64,000 nucleotides of DNA, from contig NC_133234.1 of NCBI RefSeq assembly GCF_040436345.1, positions 13,594,446 through 13,658,445 on the forward strand, read 5' to 3'. The first letter of the stretch is position 1, and the number at the start of each line of letters is the position of its first letter. Origin of the DNA: Pagrus major (taxonomy: Eukaryota > Chordata > Actinopteri > Spariformes > Sparidae). This document shows positions 16,460 to 50,099 of this stretch, one piece after another. The notes under the pieces are model-generated. The model worked only from the letters and a program-made list of their open reading frames with translations. It did no database searches and had not been told where the DNA came from. A program made the position numbers and the translations under genes.

Positions 16460-16465
16460 AATAAA
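16460..16465 (+). terminator. Poly(A) signal of pigp
   Basis: AATAAA lies 129 bases after the pigp stop and ahead of a long GT microsatellite. It is the most likely 3'-end signal for this gene. Confidence 0.6.
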
Positions 16466-16502
16466 TGTACTTTTTCTACATCTACATTGGACAAACTCAT
16501 GT

Positions 16503-16505
<3 letters not shown>

Positions 16506-16556
<51 letters not shown>
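16506..16556. repeat. (TG)n microsatellite
   Basis: An almost perfect run of TG dinucleotides of about 50 bases lies in or just past the pigp 3' UTR. The duplicated pigp tail at 32.2 kb has only a short 'tgtgtatgt' remnant at the equivalent place. Confidence 0.95.
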
Positions 16557-16558
<2 letters not shown>

Positions 16559-16639
16559 TGAGACATGCTAAATGTGATGTCACATAATAATCTAGCCAAA
16601 TTAACATACTGTCAGAGCAACTTGTACATTTGGTGAAAA

Positions 16640-17890
16640 TGGAAGCATATAATTATATTCAATAAATTACGTACTTTTTATAAATATTTACGTGTTGTGC
16701 AATAATTACACTTTTAATAACATTATTACATGAAATCAGCTATGCTTTCTTTATATACAAAATATCCTTTTGCATTATGAATTTTAAGGGCAAGATTCGC
16801 ACCTCCAGATCAATTGCTATAAATTTAGGATTCATTTAAGTTTTAACAAATCACAGGTCCTGGAACAATTTGAAATTCTCTGATTCAAAATTACGACTTG
16901 CAGCACCAGACAAGGTTTTATTGCCAAATACATCAATCTGACTGATTTAAAACCCCAACTAGACATGTATAGATATGTACAATTCAGGGGCCAAGTGTAA
17001 AGGTTGATGATTATAGTTTCCCCAAGTACTTCAAAATCAAAATACGCTTTACTGAAAAACTTAAAACCAGAGTCAAATTCTTGTTGACTCTGGTTTCAGA
17101 CAGACAGACAGCTCCAGGAACAATTTACAGGAAGGTAAAAATAGACAGTTAAAAACAAGACAGGACAACAAAGAGGAACAAAGATAAGTAAAAATAAATA
17201 CATATTACGTACATACAGGTAGGTCATGTGTATATATAAAAATACATAAAAAGCAACAATGACCAACGGTATACAATACCTACATACACAAGTGTGTCTA
17301 CAAACTGTAAACAAATACAAACAAATAAATAGTGCAAAAACACAAATATTGTGGGTGTTTATGTACAGTGTATTCAAAGCATGTGTCTTTATACAGTATA
17401 TTAAGTGAATCACTTCTATTTGACAGTGATGGATGATATGTAGGTAAATCAGTAGGTATTTTATATGCCACTGAAATGTAACTACGTGATTTATTTATTT
17501 ACTCATTTTATTATAGCTGCATTTGTTTGTAGCTACTATTCATGACCACTAGATGGCGACAACGAGCGACTTTTTGGATTGCCTAACCCTTACAGAAGAA
17601 GACAGCGTGCTTCCGTGATACGAGGGGATGGTGTGTAGTTATTTGAGGTACTTTCCATTAAAATTACCTTATACGTTGATTTACCCCTAAACAGCATGTT
17701 ACGTATCTTTTTAAACACAGCTGCATTTGCTTGTAGTTTCCATTCCTGTCCACTAGGCGGCGGTGGCGTGCAGCTCTACCGTCTCCCTGAACCTCGCAGA
17801 AGAAGACTGTGCGCTTCCATGATTCTGGCTGCTGTTTATTTTTCTGTCATCCATGCTGTTTTTGTTGTAAACGAGCCGCAGCAGTAAACA
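16640..17890. other. Intergenic between pigp and the HARBI1-like gene
   Basis: AT-rich sequence. The part up to about 16,755 still matches block B (about 32,345-32,480). From there to about 17,510 no gene or named repeat was recognised. The end carries the duplicated upstream segment listed next. Confidence 0.5.
17516..17823 (+). promoter_or_regulatory. Direct duplication with CTCF-like sites before the HARBI1-like gene
   Basis: About 17,516-17,620 and 17,719-17,823 are diverged direct repeats of roughly 105 bp. Both run from 'agctgcatttg' through a CTCF-like core to 'agaagaagac' and a 'gcttcc(g/a)tgat' end. The cores are CCACTAGATGGCGAC (17,546-17,560) and CCACTAGGCGGCGGT (17,750-17,764). 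The second copy ends 69 bases before the predicted ATG, so one or both copies probably form the promoter or first exon. The regulatory role is inferred. Confidence 0.5.
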
Positions 17891-17891
17891 G

Positions 17892-19851
17892 ATGGCCTTC
17901 TCTCTGCCGGTGTGGCTGGCGGTCCAGGAGGAGCTCCTCGGACCTGACGAGGATAACCCCGGGGCTCCGAGCTGCTTCGACGACATCGACGACGAGACCT
18001 TGTTCCAGATGTTCCACCTCACCAGACCCTGCATCTCCTTCATCACAGACTCCGTCCGCATCCGCATGAGGAAAGTGGCCGTGAAGAAACCCGCGCTGTC
18101 CGTGGACGAGATGGTCATGGTGGCGCTGAACTATTACGCACACGGAGTCGCCTCCGCAGCCATCCTGCAGAGAGTCGACCTGAGCCAGACGGACTACACC
18201 GCGGTCATCGGCACAGTGTCCGGGGTCATCGCAGGGATGTCCGATCAGTTCATCTCATTCCCGCTGATGCAGGACGCCAAATCCAACGTCGCCTTCAAGA
18301 TAGAGAAGCTGTGCGGGATCCCCAACGTGCTGGGCGTCCTGGCTCCGGCTCACTTCAAGATCAGAGCCTCTCCGTACGAGAAGGACAGCTTCAGGTCTTT
18401 TGTCAACACGCTGGGTCACACGTCAGTGGTGAGCCAGTTCATATGCGACTCCGACGGCAACATACTGAGTGTAGAGAAGTGTTGTGTGGGCAGCACGTTT
18501 GAGCAGGAGATGTGGGAGTCGTCGTTTAAAGGAAGGGAGATGGAGGAGGAACTGCACGGACCATACTGGGTTATTGGTAAGATGACGTACAGCATGAGAC
18601 ACAAAAGGCAATGGATGTTTGTTTGTTTGTTTTGCACAGATTTTCTTCAGTCTGTGCAAAAATGATGCTTAACATGTGCATGTGTGAAACTATCCCACTC
18701 GCACACAAACACACACATACACACAACCAGCTGCATCACCTGCCACTGACTAAACACATGAGAAAACGCCACCATCCACCATTTTGATGTCATATTTGAT
18801 GACTGATGATATTTGGGGCTGATGCCAACACCGATATTCAGGAGTTGAGAAATTCTGATATCGATGCATCAGCCCATATCCACACATTTTTTGCAACGCT
18901 CCCTCAAACGTGTTTATCAAACACGAAAATATATAATGGAGGGAGGATATTTTACAATTTACCAGTAACTTCACTATCTAAAGAGATATCTGTGTACTAA
19001 GCAGTTAGGGATTTAATAATGATAAATTATTATAAATCGATATCAGAATCGCTCCAATAATAGCGAATCAGTCCGGCTCTAATTGTTGTCAAACTTCTGT
19101 TTCCAAGGTCAAGAATTAACTCTCATACTCAGCAAGGACATCATACGACACTGGTATTTTGTCCGCAACATGTATGATGATGCACAACCTTTTTCTGTGT
19201 GTTTTTAGCTTGGAAACACATTATTTTATCATCTTCCAAATAAAACAGTCACATTAGGGGAGTTATCATGCTGGTTTCCTTGGATTAGGGGTGCAGATGA
19301 GTTTCTCAACATTGTCTAATAAATTCCTGGCAGACAAGTCTTTAGGATTAACATTTCATTGGTCTTGTGTCTCTGATGCTCTGTTATATGTATTCTCTCG
19401 TGTCTTTCTCAAAGGTGGGAAAAGCTACAACTTGAGCACGCACGTCTTGACTCCGGTGTCACAACCGGCAAACGACAAGGAGACCCACTTCAACGAGGCC
19501 CACGCAAAGATCCACAACGTCATGCGGACAACGCTCGGCTCCATGAAGAGGCGTTTCAAGTGTCTGATGCAACTTGGTTTTGCACAAGAAGGCTCTCTGG
19601 ACAAAAAGTCCAACATTATCAAGTCGTGCAGCGTCCTACACAACATTGCGAAGAAGTTCTCCACCCCTCCCCCGCCGGTAGCTGGTAAAATTGAGCCCCT
19701 GCATCCAGGAAGGCAGCGTTCAGTGCCAGTAGAGATCAACTCTGAGGCTGTAAAAGCCAGACAGGAAATCATTGATAGTAAATTTAATAAATCTGTTGTC
19801 TCCAGTAGCAAGAACCCACCAAGTAAAGGTGTCACAGAGGAGGATGTGTGA
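17892..19851 (+). CDS. HARBI1-like domesticated Harbinger transposase
   Basis: Predicted 373 aa from exons 17892-18576 and 19415-19851, joined in frame as YWVIG/GKSYNL. Most of the chain aligns by eye with human HARBI1 (remembered): the N-terminal helical part, then the transposase-4 nuclease core with VICxI-like strands, FKIRAS, FICDSDGNILSVE, GSTFEQ, LTPVSQP, FNEAHAKIH, RRFKCL and VLHNIAKKF. HARBI1 has aspartate in VVDCIH, aspartate in VCDIRG and glutamate in VIEKTF; the matching positions here are Ala (GVLAPAHF), Asp (ICDSDG, kept) and Met (NVMRTT). GDSxF also becomes GGKSY. The frame is long, intact and spliced, and no terminal inverted repeats are apparent, so this reads as a host gene with a non-catalytic role, perhaps DNA or partner binding. 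Exon 1 is much GC-richer than its surroundings. The gene is tail-to-tail with ptprh copy A and has no counterpart in block B. Confidence 0.82.
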
Positions 19852-20062
19852 GCAGAGTTGGTTTGTTCTCTGCTGTTGGAAGCAAAAGGATCAAACACTG
19901 GAACTGGAACCAAAACCTAGTTTATAATGCCTATAATAAGACTTGTACACAGTCTGAGGCAGGTTGTTGTTCTGTGACTCTTTGACACTAACATGTAAAT
20001 ATGATCTGTTTGTTTTTTATCTCAGTTGCAGACTTTGTAAAAACACATTCAGGTATTTTTGT

Positions 20063-20081
20063 TAATAAAAAATATTTTATT
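20063..20081. terminator. Overlapping tail-to-tail poly(A) signals
   Basis: On the + strand AATAAA occurs at 20,063 (and again at 20,243), usable by the HARBI1-like transcript. On the - strand AATAAA occupies 20,076-20,081, usable by ptprh copy A, whose stop is at 20,338. The two 3' UTRs therefore probably overlap. Confidence 0.4.
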
Positions 20082-20337
20082 TCTTGTACAAATAGAAAAA
20101 TCTGCCTTTTCCACCTACATTTCTTACTGTTTCTAGATAAGAGTGACTGTGGCTCCTCACATAATAATAATGATAGTAGTAATAATGATGGTTGGTATAA
20201 TACTACATGTTTGACAAATGAGAGGAACAAAAATTAAATGTAAATAAAATCGTAAGTGCGTTATGCAGAGACAGTTAATGTAGAAGACTTTTAAGGGTTT
20301 TTCAAAGTCTTGTTTAGTTCAGGGATTTAGATTTAGT

Positions 20338-30214
<9,877 letters not shown>

Positions 30215-31735
30215 TGTTACAGTTTATGAAGCTACACACATACTACAAACTTTTTGCCGCCAAGATTAACTTCAAGGTCTATTTTCAGTCCTGCCACTGA
30301 TCGGTTGACAAAGACAACAACACTCAAGGCTGTCAAAGAGTTTCTCTGTGCCTGGGTTGATACAGTCCAATATTAACTTTCATGTATGCCTGTGATGTTG
30401 ACTTTTAATTCTTAACCAAGTCCTTTCTTTGTCACCTCTGGCCCCCTCCTTTGCCCAAAGGTCACTTCCTTATTAACTTTACATATTTATTAGCTGTATC
30501 GATACCAGTTTCATGGTTGTTGGAGCCCTAGAAAACTTTATGATCTGTTTGACCTGTTTTATTTATTTATTTCAGATTTCTTCGTGAATATCCTTGTGTA
30601 GCCTCTTCAGTTGAGCAGATTTCACAGAACAGTAGATTTGCTTTTGGTATCTTTGCACTTTCTCGGAGGGCTGTGATATCTATAGCGTCCTTGTGGTTGA
30701 GATCAACTAAACTAAAAGAACGTCACTAACACCTTCAACAGAACATGAGTCATGACAGTGTTTATGGCTTCATGTTATGGCGCAGCACTCAATAAAAGTG
30801 TCATTGGGTCAAAGAAGATGTTGTCTGATGTTGTCCACGGGGAAACATGAGGAGGAAGTTGGTCTTCATAGATTATCGATTTCTGTAATCCTTTTATATT
30901 CCATGATGTGAGTCGTTAACAGAACAACTTTAATGAGCTTCCTGTTAAGATAATGAGCACAACTAGTGCTTGTTTTCAAAAGCATATTCATTCCACACTC
31001 ATGCAAACTTACATTGAATACCAGTTTCATGTTAGTGACAGCCTGTAAACCCTCATGATGTCTGTTTTTTGACCTATTTTAAAATGATCTGAGTGATTTC
31101 TTAGTGAGAATCCCCGTCTAGTATCTTTGCACTTTCTCAGAGGGCTGTGATACTTATAGCATCCTTATGGTTGAGATCAACAAGGAACTACGAACAGAGA
31201 ACATCATTAATACACTTTGAGCAGAACATGAAGTCAGTGTTTATGACCCTCATATTATGGTGCAGCATCCAATTAAGTGCCGTTACGCCAAACAAAATGT
31301 TGTCTGATGTTGTCCACGGGGACACATGAGGAGGAAGTTGACCTTCATATATTATAGTTATCTTCAATATTTGAATATTCAAAATTTCAAACCGATCAGA
31401 ACTTAACTGATATCTCAAACTACTTTGGTGTAGCTTAAACCTTTGAATACAGAAAAACTGTAACTGCACAAATACAGAATTTCAATGTTAACAGCAGATC
31501 TTTGTGAACTGACTGTTTCAACAGACCAAAATGTTGAACTAGTAACTGCAATATTCCCAGAATCCCTTAAGAAATCACGCTATTTTGAGAGTTGTTGAGT
31601 GGGAAGAAATTTAAGATACTCATTAGAAACAGCTATGTCAAATTCTTATATGAAAAAGACTGCCTCAAGAGATACAGTTACTACATTAGAAGTTAATGAC
31701 CTGTAGATATGGTTGAATTCACAATCTTTGTGGTG
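30215..31735. other. Intergenic: ptprh upstream module in two copies
   Basis: No gene. About 30,480-30,980 and 31,015-31,345 are two versions of one upstream module, sharing 'gagatcaac', 'gttgtccacgggg' and 'acatgaggaggaagtt'. The same module lies upstream of copy B at about 46,385-46,905. About 31,490-31,640 belongs to a dispersed repeat also seen near 62,840-62,970 and 63,060-63,290, sharing 'ttttgagagttgt'. Confidence 0.65.
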
Positions 31736-32400
31736 TTGCCGTTCAGAGTGAACATGAGCAACACAGCTCCATACGACCCTAACATCACAGGTGAGGACAT
31801 AACCATAGGCTTACAATGACAAGGCACCTACAGTATGTGGCAACATATGGTTTACAAAGGCTACTGATATTTAATATGAATGTACACAAATGTTAAAAGT
31901 ATTTTTTTCACACAGTTCCCAAACTTTCTGACCCTAACACTTGTGAATGTCTCCTTTCTGGCACAGATGTGTACGCTCAAGGACAAAGGGACAAAAGGCT
32001 GCCACCAGGGGAATACACAGACTGAGAGATGTTAGTGAAGTCAACAAAATGCTCTATCAATGCAATAACAAGCAGAAACTGATTTTAGCTGGAGGCAGAG
32101 TAGAAGTGAAGCTGCAATGTCACTATTTAGCTTTTATTTTTCATTAATGAAGGATTATGGTTTGTTTATTTACCCGGGAAAAGTGCAGCATGGGAGCAAA
32201 TATGAACCAAATGAACTGACTTTGTCTGATGCTTTACACATCTTAATTGGACCAGGCATGTCCTGTGTATGTTAATAACAGAGATATGCTGAATGACATG
32301 TTACACAGTATCCTGACCACATTAAAATATTGGCAGAGCAGCTTGTACATTGGATGAAAAAGGAAGCATACTATTATATTCAATAAGTTCCAAACTTTTT
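31735..32400 (+). pseudogene. Truncated pigp duplicate (exon 3 end to 3' UTR)
   Basis: Begins with the end of pigp exon 3 (GVN-type hydrophobic end, AACACAGCTCCA, then a preserved GT donor near 31,790), followed by a diverged intron, an exon 4 copy with preserved acceptor near 31,967 and 3' UTR. Exons 1 and 2 and the start of exon 3 are absent. The exon 4 copy has indels against the parent; in the parental frame it reaches a stop at GAATACACAGACTGA instead of continuing through LKDVSISEV. It is therefore a dead by-product that marks the duplication boundary. Confidence 0.88.
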
Positions 32401-32479
32401 ATGTATATCATGTGTGTATGCAATGATAATCTAGTTGATAACATTAGGAAATAAATGAGCTATTGGTGCTAGTGGTTAC

Positions 32480-33545
32480 AAGTCCTGTCACAAATCCACT
32501 TTTAAAGAGAAGGGAAATTACCACTTCCCTCTGTGCAAAAGAATATTTTAAATCAGGAAGAAACATGGACAGGAAAGTCAAGGAATATCACATCAGTCTT
32601 TAAGGGAGCTGTAAGCCAACGAGACACTGAAGCAAAAAAATGGTGCAATGCTCAAAACAAGTATCATGGATTATGTGGCAGAATGGGATGATATGACAAT
32701 AAGTCAAAATATACTGTACAGGAAAATATACTCAATTTTGACCAAAAAAACAAAACAATCTTTAGTCAAGGTCCAGGTAGCTTTATCCATGTTGTTCAAC
32801 CATATGTGAAAGGCATCTTCAGTTGTCATGGAGTCTCAATGGCAACTGAGCAAACTCCATTTGCTGAGGAAGAGCATGTTTGGCTGAAATCTCTGGAAAA
32901 ACTAGAACATAAAAACACTAGAACGTTTATTTTGGGGTTTTTGTCAAACTACTGTATGCTAATGTCAAGACTGAACTCTTGTAATCACAAATGACATCAT
33001 ACAATACTGATGTTTTAATGTCTTCAATTTATAATTCGAAACTTATACACAGTTTGAGGCGAGCTGCTGTTCTGTGTTCAACACTGATATGTAAATGTGA
33101 CGGCATACTGTTTGTCTTATTATCTCGTTTGCAGAATTTGTAAAAGAAACAACAACAAAAACACACAGGCATTTTTATTAATACAAAATATTTAATTTCT
33201 TTTGCAAACAGAAAATCATTTTCTACCTACATTTCTTATTGTTTCTAAATTAAATCTGAAAACATTCTTCAGTCATCTGGAGTGTTGCTCATTCACATAA
33301 CAATAAAAATAATAATAAAATAGATAAAATTATATATTATATATTATAATTATAACACACATTTGACAAATGAGAGGAACAAAAATTCAAGTTAAATACA
33401 ATCTTAAGTGCTTGATGCATATCCAGTAAATATATAAGGCTTTTGTCTGTTCTTCATATTTACAGTTTTATAACAAAACACAGCTTGTAGTCTTTAGAAT
33501 TAGTTGTACAAAAGTTTGACTGCAGGGTTGACAATCTTGTCTAGT
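32480..33545. other. Intergenic in block B where the HARBI1-like gene is missing
   Basis: From about 33,045 the sequence matches the region just after the HARBI1-like gene in block A (19,940 onward), and up to about 32,480 it matches the pigp 3' flank. Between these there is no Harbinger-derived sequence. Instead about 32,590-32,900 has the look of an interspersed repeat ('gtccaggtagc', 'catggagtctcaatggcaac'); its family was not identified. The right end is ptprh copy B 3' UTR. Confidence 0.55.
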
Positions 33546-46005
<12,460 letters not shown>

Positions 46006-47800
46006 TGTTACGGTTTATGAAACTACACACACTACAAACTTTTTAAATTCCTTTGTTGTCCCCAAGATAATCATCAGGTTTCTATTTTCAGTCCTGCCAC
46101 TGATGTGTTGACAGAGTCAACAACACTTGAGGCTGTCAAAGAATTTCTCCGTGCCTGGGTTGATACAGTCCGATATTAACTTTACGCCAGTGGTGTTGAC
46201 TTTTAATTCCTACCCATGTCCTCCTTCTGTAACCTCTGGTCCCCTCTCATATTGGCAAGTGACTAACTAAATAGCTGCTTCTCCTTTTTGGCCTTGTACA
46301 ACCACAGAGACCTTTGCCCCGCCTGTCACTTCCTTATTAACGGTCAAAGTGTGCATGTTTACATATTTATTAGCGGTTATTGCTTTAGTTCTGCTGTGTG
46401 CTTATCGATACCAGTTTTATGTTTGTGACAGCCTGTGAACCTCCATGATGTGTGATTCTTGACCTATTTTAAAATTATCTGAGGTATTTCTTCATGACTA
46501 TCTCTTTATAGCCTCTTCAGTTGAGCAGATTTCATAGATTTGCTTTTGGTTTCTTTGCACTGTCTCAGAAGGCTGCGATATTTAAAGCGTTCTAGTGGTT
46601 GAGATCAACAAGGAACTACTAAAGGAACATCACTAACACCTTCAATAGAACATGAAGTGACAGTGTTTATTGCCTCATGTTATGGTGCAGTAAACTCAAT
46701 AAAAGTGCCGTTAGGTCAAAGAAAATGTTGTCAAATGTTGCCCACGGGGAAACATGAGGAGGAAGTTGACCTTCATAAATGATCGATTTCTCTAATCCTT
46801 GAATATTCCATGATGTGAGTCTTTAACAGAACAACTTTAATGATCTTCCTGATAAGATAATGAGCATAACTAGTGCTTGTTTTCAAAAGCACATTCATTC
46901 CACATTCTATGATATTTGGGCCTTGTCTGCATGATCATTTGCTTTTTATAACATTTTAAATTTTGCAATATAAAGTTACTAACAAGCGAAGCTCATATGC
47001 ACCACGGCACTCGTAGTGTTTTAGTCTTAATCTGTACAAACCTTAAATTAAAAAAAATCTAACTTTGCAGTACAGATACAGAACACGTTTGTGGAAATAC
47101 AGAAAAAATGTCACATCACAATAGATGCAAGGCGATTTCTTGGGTCTGCACATTCTTAAAGAGAGAAAGGCCTAAGACCTCAATGCAGTGGGGTTTTTTT
47201 TTGAGTACCATTGATTCTCCAGCCTATCAAAATTTGACAGTACTGTATGTCAAGTCTTGCTTTGCTTATGCATTATGCCACTAGATTAATTCCCGTACAA
47301 TTGTTATGCTCTTGGACTAATGCTGAGAAGCTCATCCACAACTGTTTCCTCTTTTTTTGGTCCTCCCAGATTCTCAGCCACATATTGCAGCACGTAGGCA
47401 TGCTGTAACTGTACCACCATCCACCCTCTAAACCCTCCCTGCTGCTCACATATACTGGCTGGCTTGATTCATGTCCTCATATATGTTGATGTGCTTACCA
47501 ACCAGCATCTACTTCCCATCTCCACTATCATATCTTCATCTTTGTCTTAACTGGTCACTGTACTGGTCTTTGTTTTTGTTCATGAAACATTATTAGATAT
47601 GCAGCAATATAGGGTCACTTTTTTTAAAATAAAATTACTGAAACAACTGACTGCTATAACATTGTGTTGTTTACGCATTTGCTTAGGTTGGGTTGAATAT
47701 ACAATATATGGGATGAACACTCACATTGTTTGAAATATACCACGCGTCCCAACAACCAAGAGGTGGCAGTAGCGACTCACAGGGAGTATAAACAGGGCGA
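46006..47800. other. Intergenic: ptprh B upstream to ferritin promoter
   Basis: 46,006-46,905 is the ptprh upstream module shared with copy A. From there to about 47,690 nothing was recognised. A CTCF-like word CCAAGAGGTGGCAGT lies at 47,756-47,770, just before the ferritin 5' region. Confidence 0.5.
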
Positions 47801-48578
47801 GCTAACAGGCTAGCATCAGCCGAGGGGGGGGGGTCGGTGTTCCTGGTGTGTAAACAAGAAGATAAAGCCAGCTGCAGCAACGTTTCTAGCTACGTGAGGT
47901 AGCGTTACCTTCACAGACCAAGTGAGTGACAAAAAGCAAAGGTAACATTGACCTGTAATAGACTAACTTTAGCCATAGCCTGTCTCAGCTAACATTGCGT
48001 TATTTGTCTTACCTAGCTAATGTTTAGTTGATGCTAACGTCAGCTAGCTAAACAGACAGCATGCAACTTTGGCTAGCTGTCATCGCTGACTAGTTGAGAT
48101 ACTGTCAGTAACTACTCCTTGTTTTCAGTGCTTTCAACAAACAAGCGAGAGTTCATGTCGTCTGAGCCGGAACTAACGATATCTATCAACGTTACTTGTA
48201 CTTCAGTTAACTTTGACAGCTTACAAACTATGCTAATGTTAGCCTAACCTTCACCTGGCTACAAACGTTACAGCCCACTTTAACTCACTTCATAACACAT
48301 GACGACGGTCTGGCTGATGTGTTACTGGAGCTGTTAAACACGGGTTGCATAAAAGCCGGCTAGCAAACAAGTGCAGAGCTTTGAGAAGATTACTTCAGAG
48401 GACAAGTGAACAAAAGCGTTGGTTAGCCAAATTAGCTGGAAAGGGTGAAAAATATTTATTTTTTCTTCACAACTGTTCCCTGCTACTAAACGGGAGACAC
48501 ATCTGTCTTAAGTATGATAAGTAAGTAATGGTTTTATCTGTTCTGGCGCTGGTTAACACTTATTTTTCTCTTTCAGAA

Positions 48579-49640
48579 ATGCAGTCTGTGATAAAACAAA
48601 ACCTCCATTCGGAGACCGAAGGAGACATCAACAAACTCATCAACCTGAAGCTCACTGCATCCTACACCTACCTTTCTCTGGTAGGATTTCTGTAAAAGTT
48701 ACATTAATCCACAGTAGTATAGTCCTTGTATGACTAGTAGTACTTGTAATGTATTTAAAGCATGTTTTTACATTGATACAAAACAATAGATATTTCACTT
48801 TTTTGCAAGGAATCTTCTTTTTTATTACATGTCTGCACTGTAATCCCTAAATAACGTTTTTTTCTCATCTCTCCAGGGGATGTTTTTTGACAGGGATGAT
48901 ATTGCCTTGCCAAAGTTCTCCAGTTTTTTCCTGGAGCGCTCGGTGAAAGAGAGGGAACAAGCTGAGAAGCTGCTGGAATATCAGAACATGAGAGGAGGTC
49001 GGATTTTGCTTCAGACTATCGCTGTAAGTACACAATGTCCTGCCCTTGTTTGGAGGCCTAGGGGGCACTTTCAAGCCATTATCGATAAGATTGGTACATT
49101 TTTTGTTATATATGTTTATGCAAGTATAATTTTTTTTGTTGTAGAAACCAACTAGAGAGGATTGGAGAGGTGGTTTGGATGCAATGTCCTTTTCCCTGGA
49201 CTACCAGAAGTCCCTAAACACATGTATCCTTGATGTTCACCGCAGAGCTGGCACCCACACTGACGCTCACGTAAGTCTGCAACCCTTAGATAGATATAAC
49301 TGCCACTTGTTTAGCTATGAGATAGTGAATATGGGGAAAGACAGCTGAGTCCAATATATATTGAGCAAAGTTACAGTCTGGAAGATTTGTTAAGTTTATT
49401 AAATGTTAACTGTCAGAATTTATTTCGTATTTGTCTGTCTTTACAGCATTATTTTACATCTTACTATTTTCTGTCTTACTTCTTTTGTAGCTGTGTGACT
49501 TCCTCGAGGGGCACTTCCTCACCGACAGCCATGAAACCATCAAGAAGCTGGGCGACTACGTTGGCAGTCTGGGCCGCATCACTGCGTCGGAGACACACGG
49601 CCCTATGGGAGAATACCTCTTTGATAAACACACTCTGTAA
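48579..49640 (+). CDS. Ferritin subunit with degenerate ferroxidase site
   Basis: Predicted 174 aa from exons 48579-48680, 48877-49023, 49145-49270 and 49491-49640, the classic four-exon ferritin structure. Ferritin forms 24-subunit iron-storage cages. The fold is clearly conserved: [52 protein letters not shown]. In human H-chain numbering the ferroxidase ligands read E27 to Lys, E61 to Lys, E62 kept, H65 to Gln, E107 to Asp, Q141 to Ser, with Y34 kept. D131 and E134 of the threefold channel (CDFLE) are kept. The subunit should therefore have little or no ferroxidase activity, like the mammalian L chain, though its sequence is otherwise H-like. A non-coding first exon probably ends at 47,921. 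I found no canonical CAGTGN iron-responsive element in the likely 5' leader. AATAAA lies at 50,066. The precise fish paralog name is uncertain. Confidence 0.9.
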
Positions 49641-50065
49641 AGGTCCCAGCAGCAAAGCGACTCAAGCTCCACATTTTAAAAAAATACACAGAGTCAAGAG
49701 GGCAACAGTCCCTTGCACTGTGCATTTCTCTCCGTTAAGAAAATTGCAAAATATTTTCAGTTTACCACAAAGGTCATTCTTGTACCAATGGCACAAAATA
49801 AGTTCTCAGCAAAATAACAGAAAATACCTCTATTTTTCTCTAAAACCACAGTGAAACAGATAAGTCTCACAAATATGGTGCTAAAAATGGCAATTTTCCT
49901 AAGCTGTTAAAAAGAGTCATTTTTACATTTGGACCCAGTTGTATCATGTGTCATGCATTCCAGTGTGTCAGAGGTTTTTACCTCCACCAATATTCTGTTT
50001 TATCCATACTACTTTTAGTCTAAAATAGTTAAGAGTTTAAGATTTGGAAAATCATTGAAATGCTG

Positions 50066-50071
50066 AATAAA
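50066..50071 (+). terminator. Poly(A) signal of the ferritin gene
   Basis: AATAAA 426 bases after the stop codon, followed by a T-rich stretch at 50,093-50,113. It fits as the 3' end of the transcript. Confidence 0.55.
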
Positions 50072-50099
50072 GTCAAATTATGCTGACATATGTTTTTTG

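Noticed and set aside
48117-48145. Possible iron-responsive element (TTTTCAGTGCTTTC) before ferritin
   Set aside because: It has the CAGTGC loop, but the flanking bases cannot pair into the required stem, and it lies in the predicted first intron.
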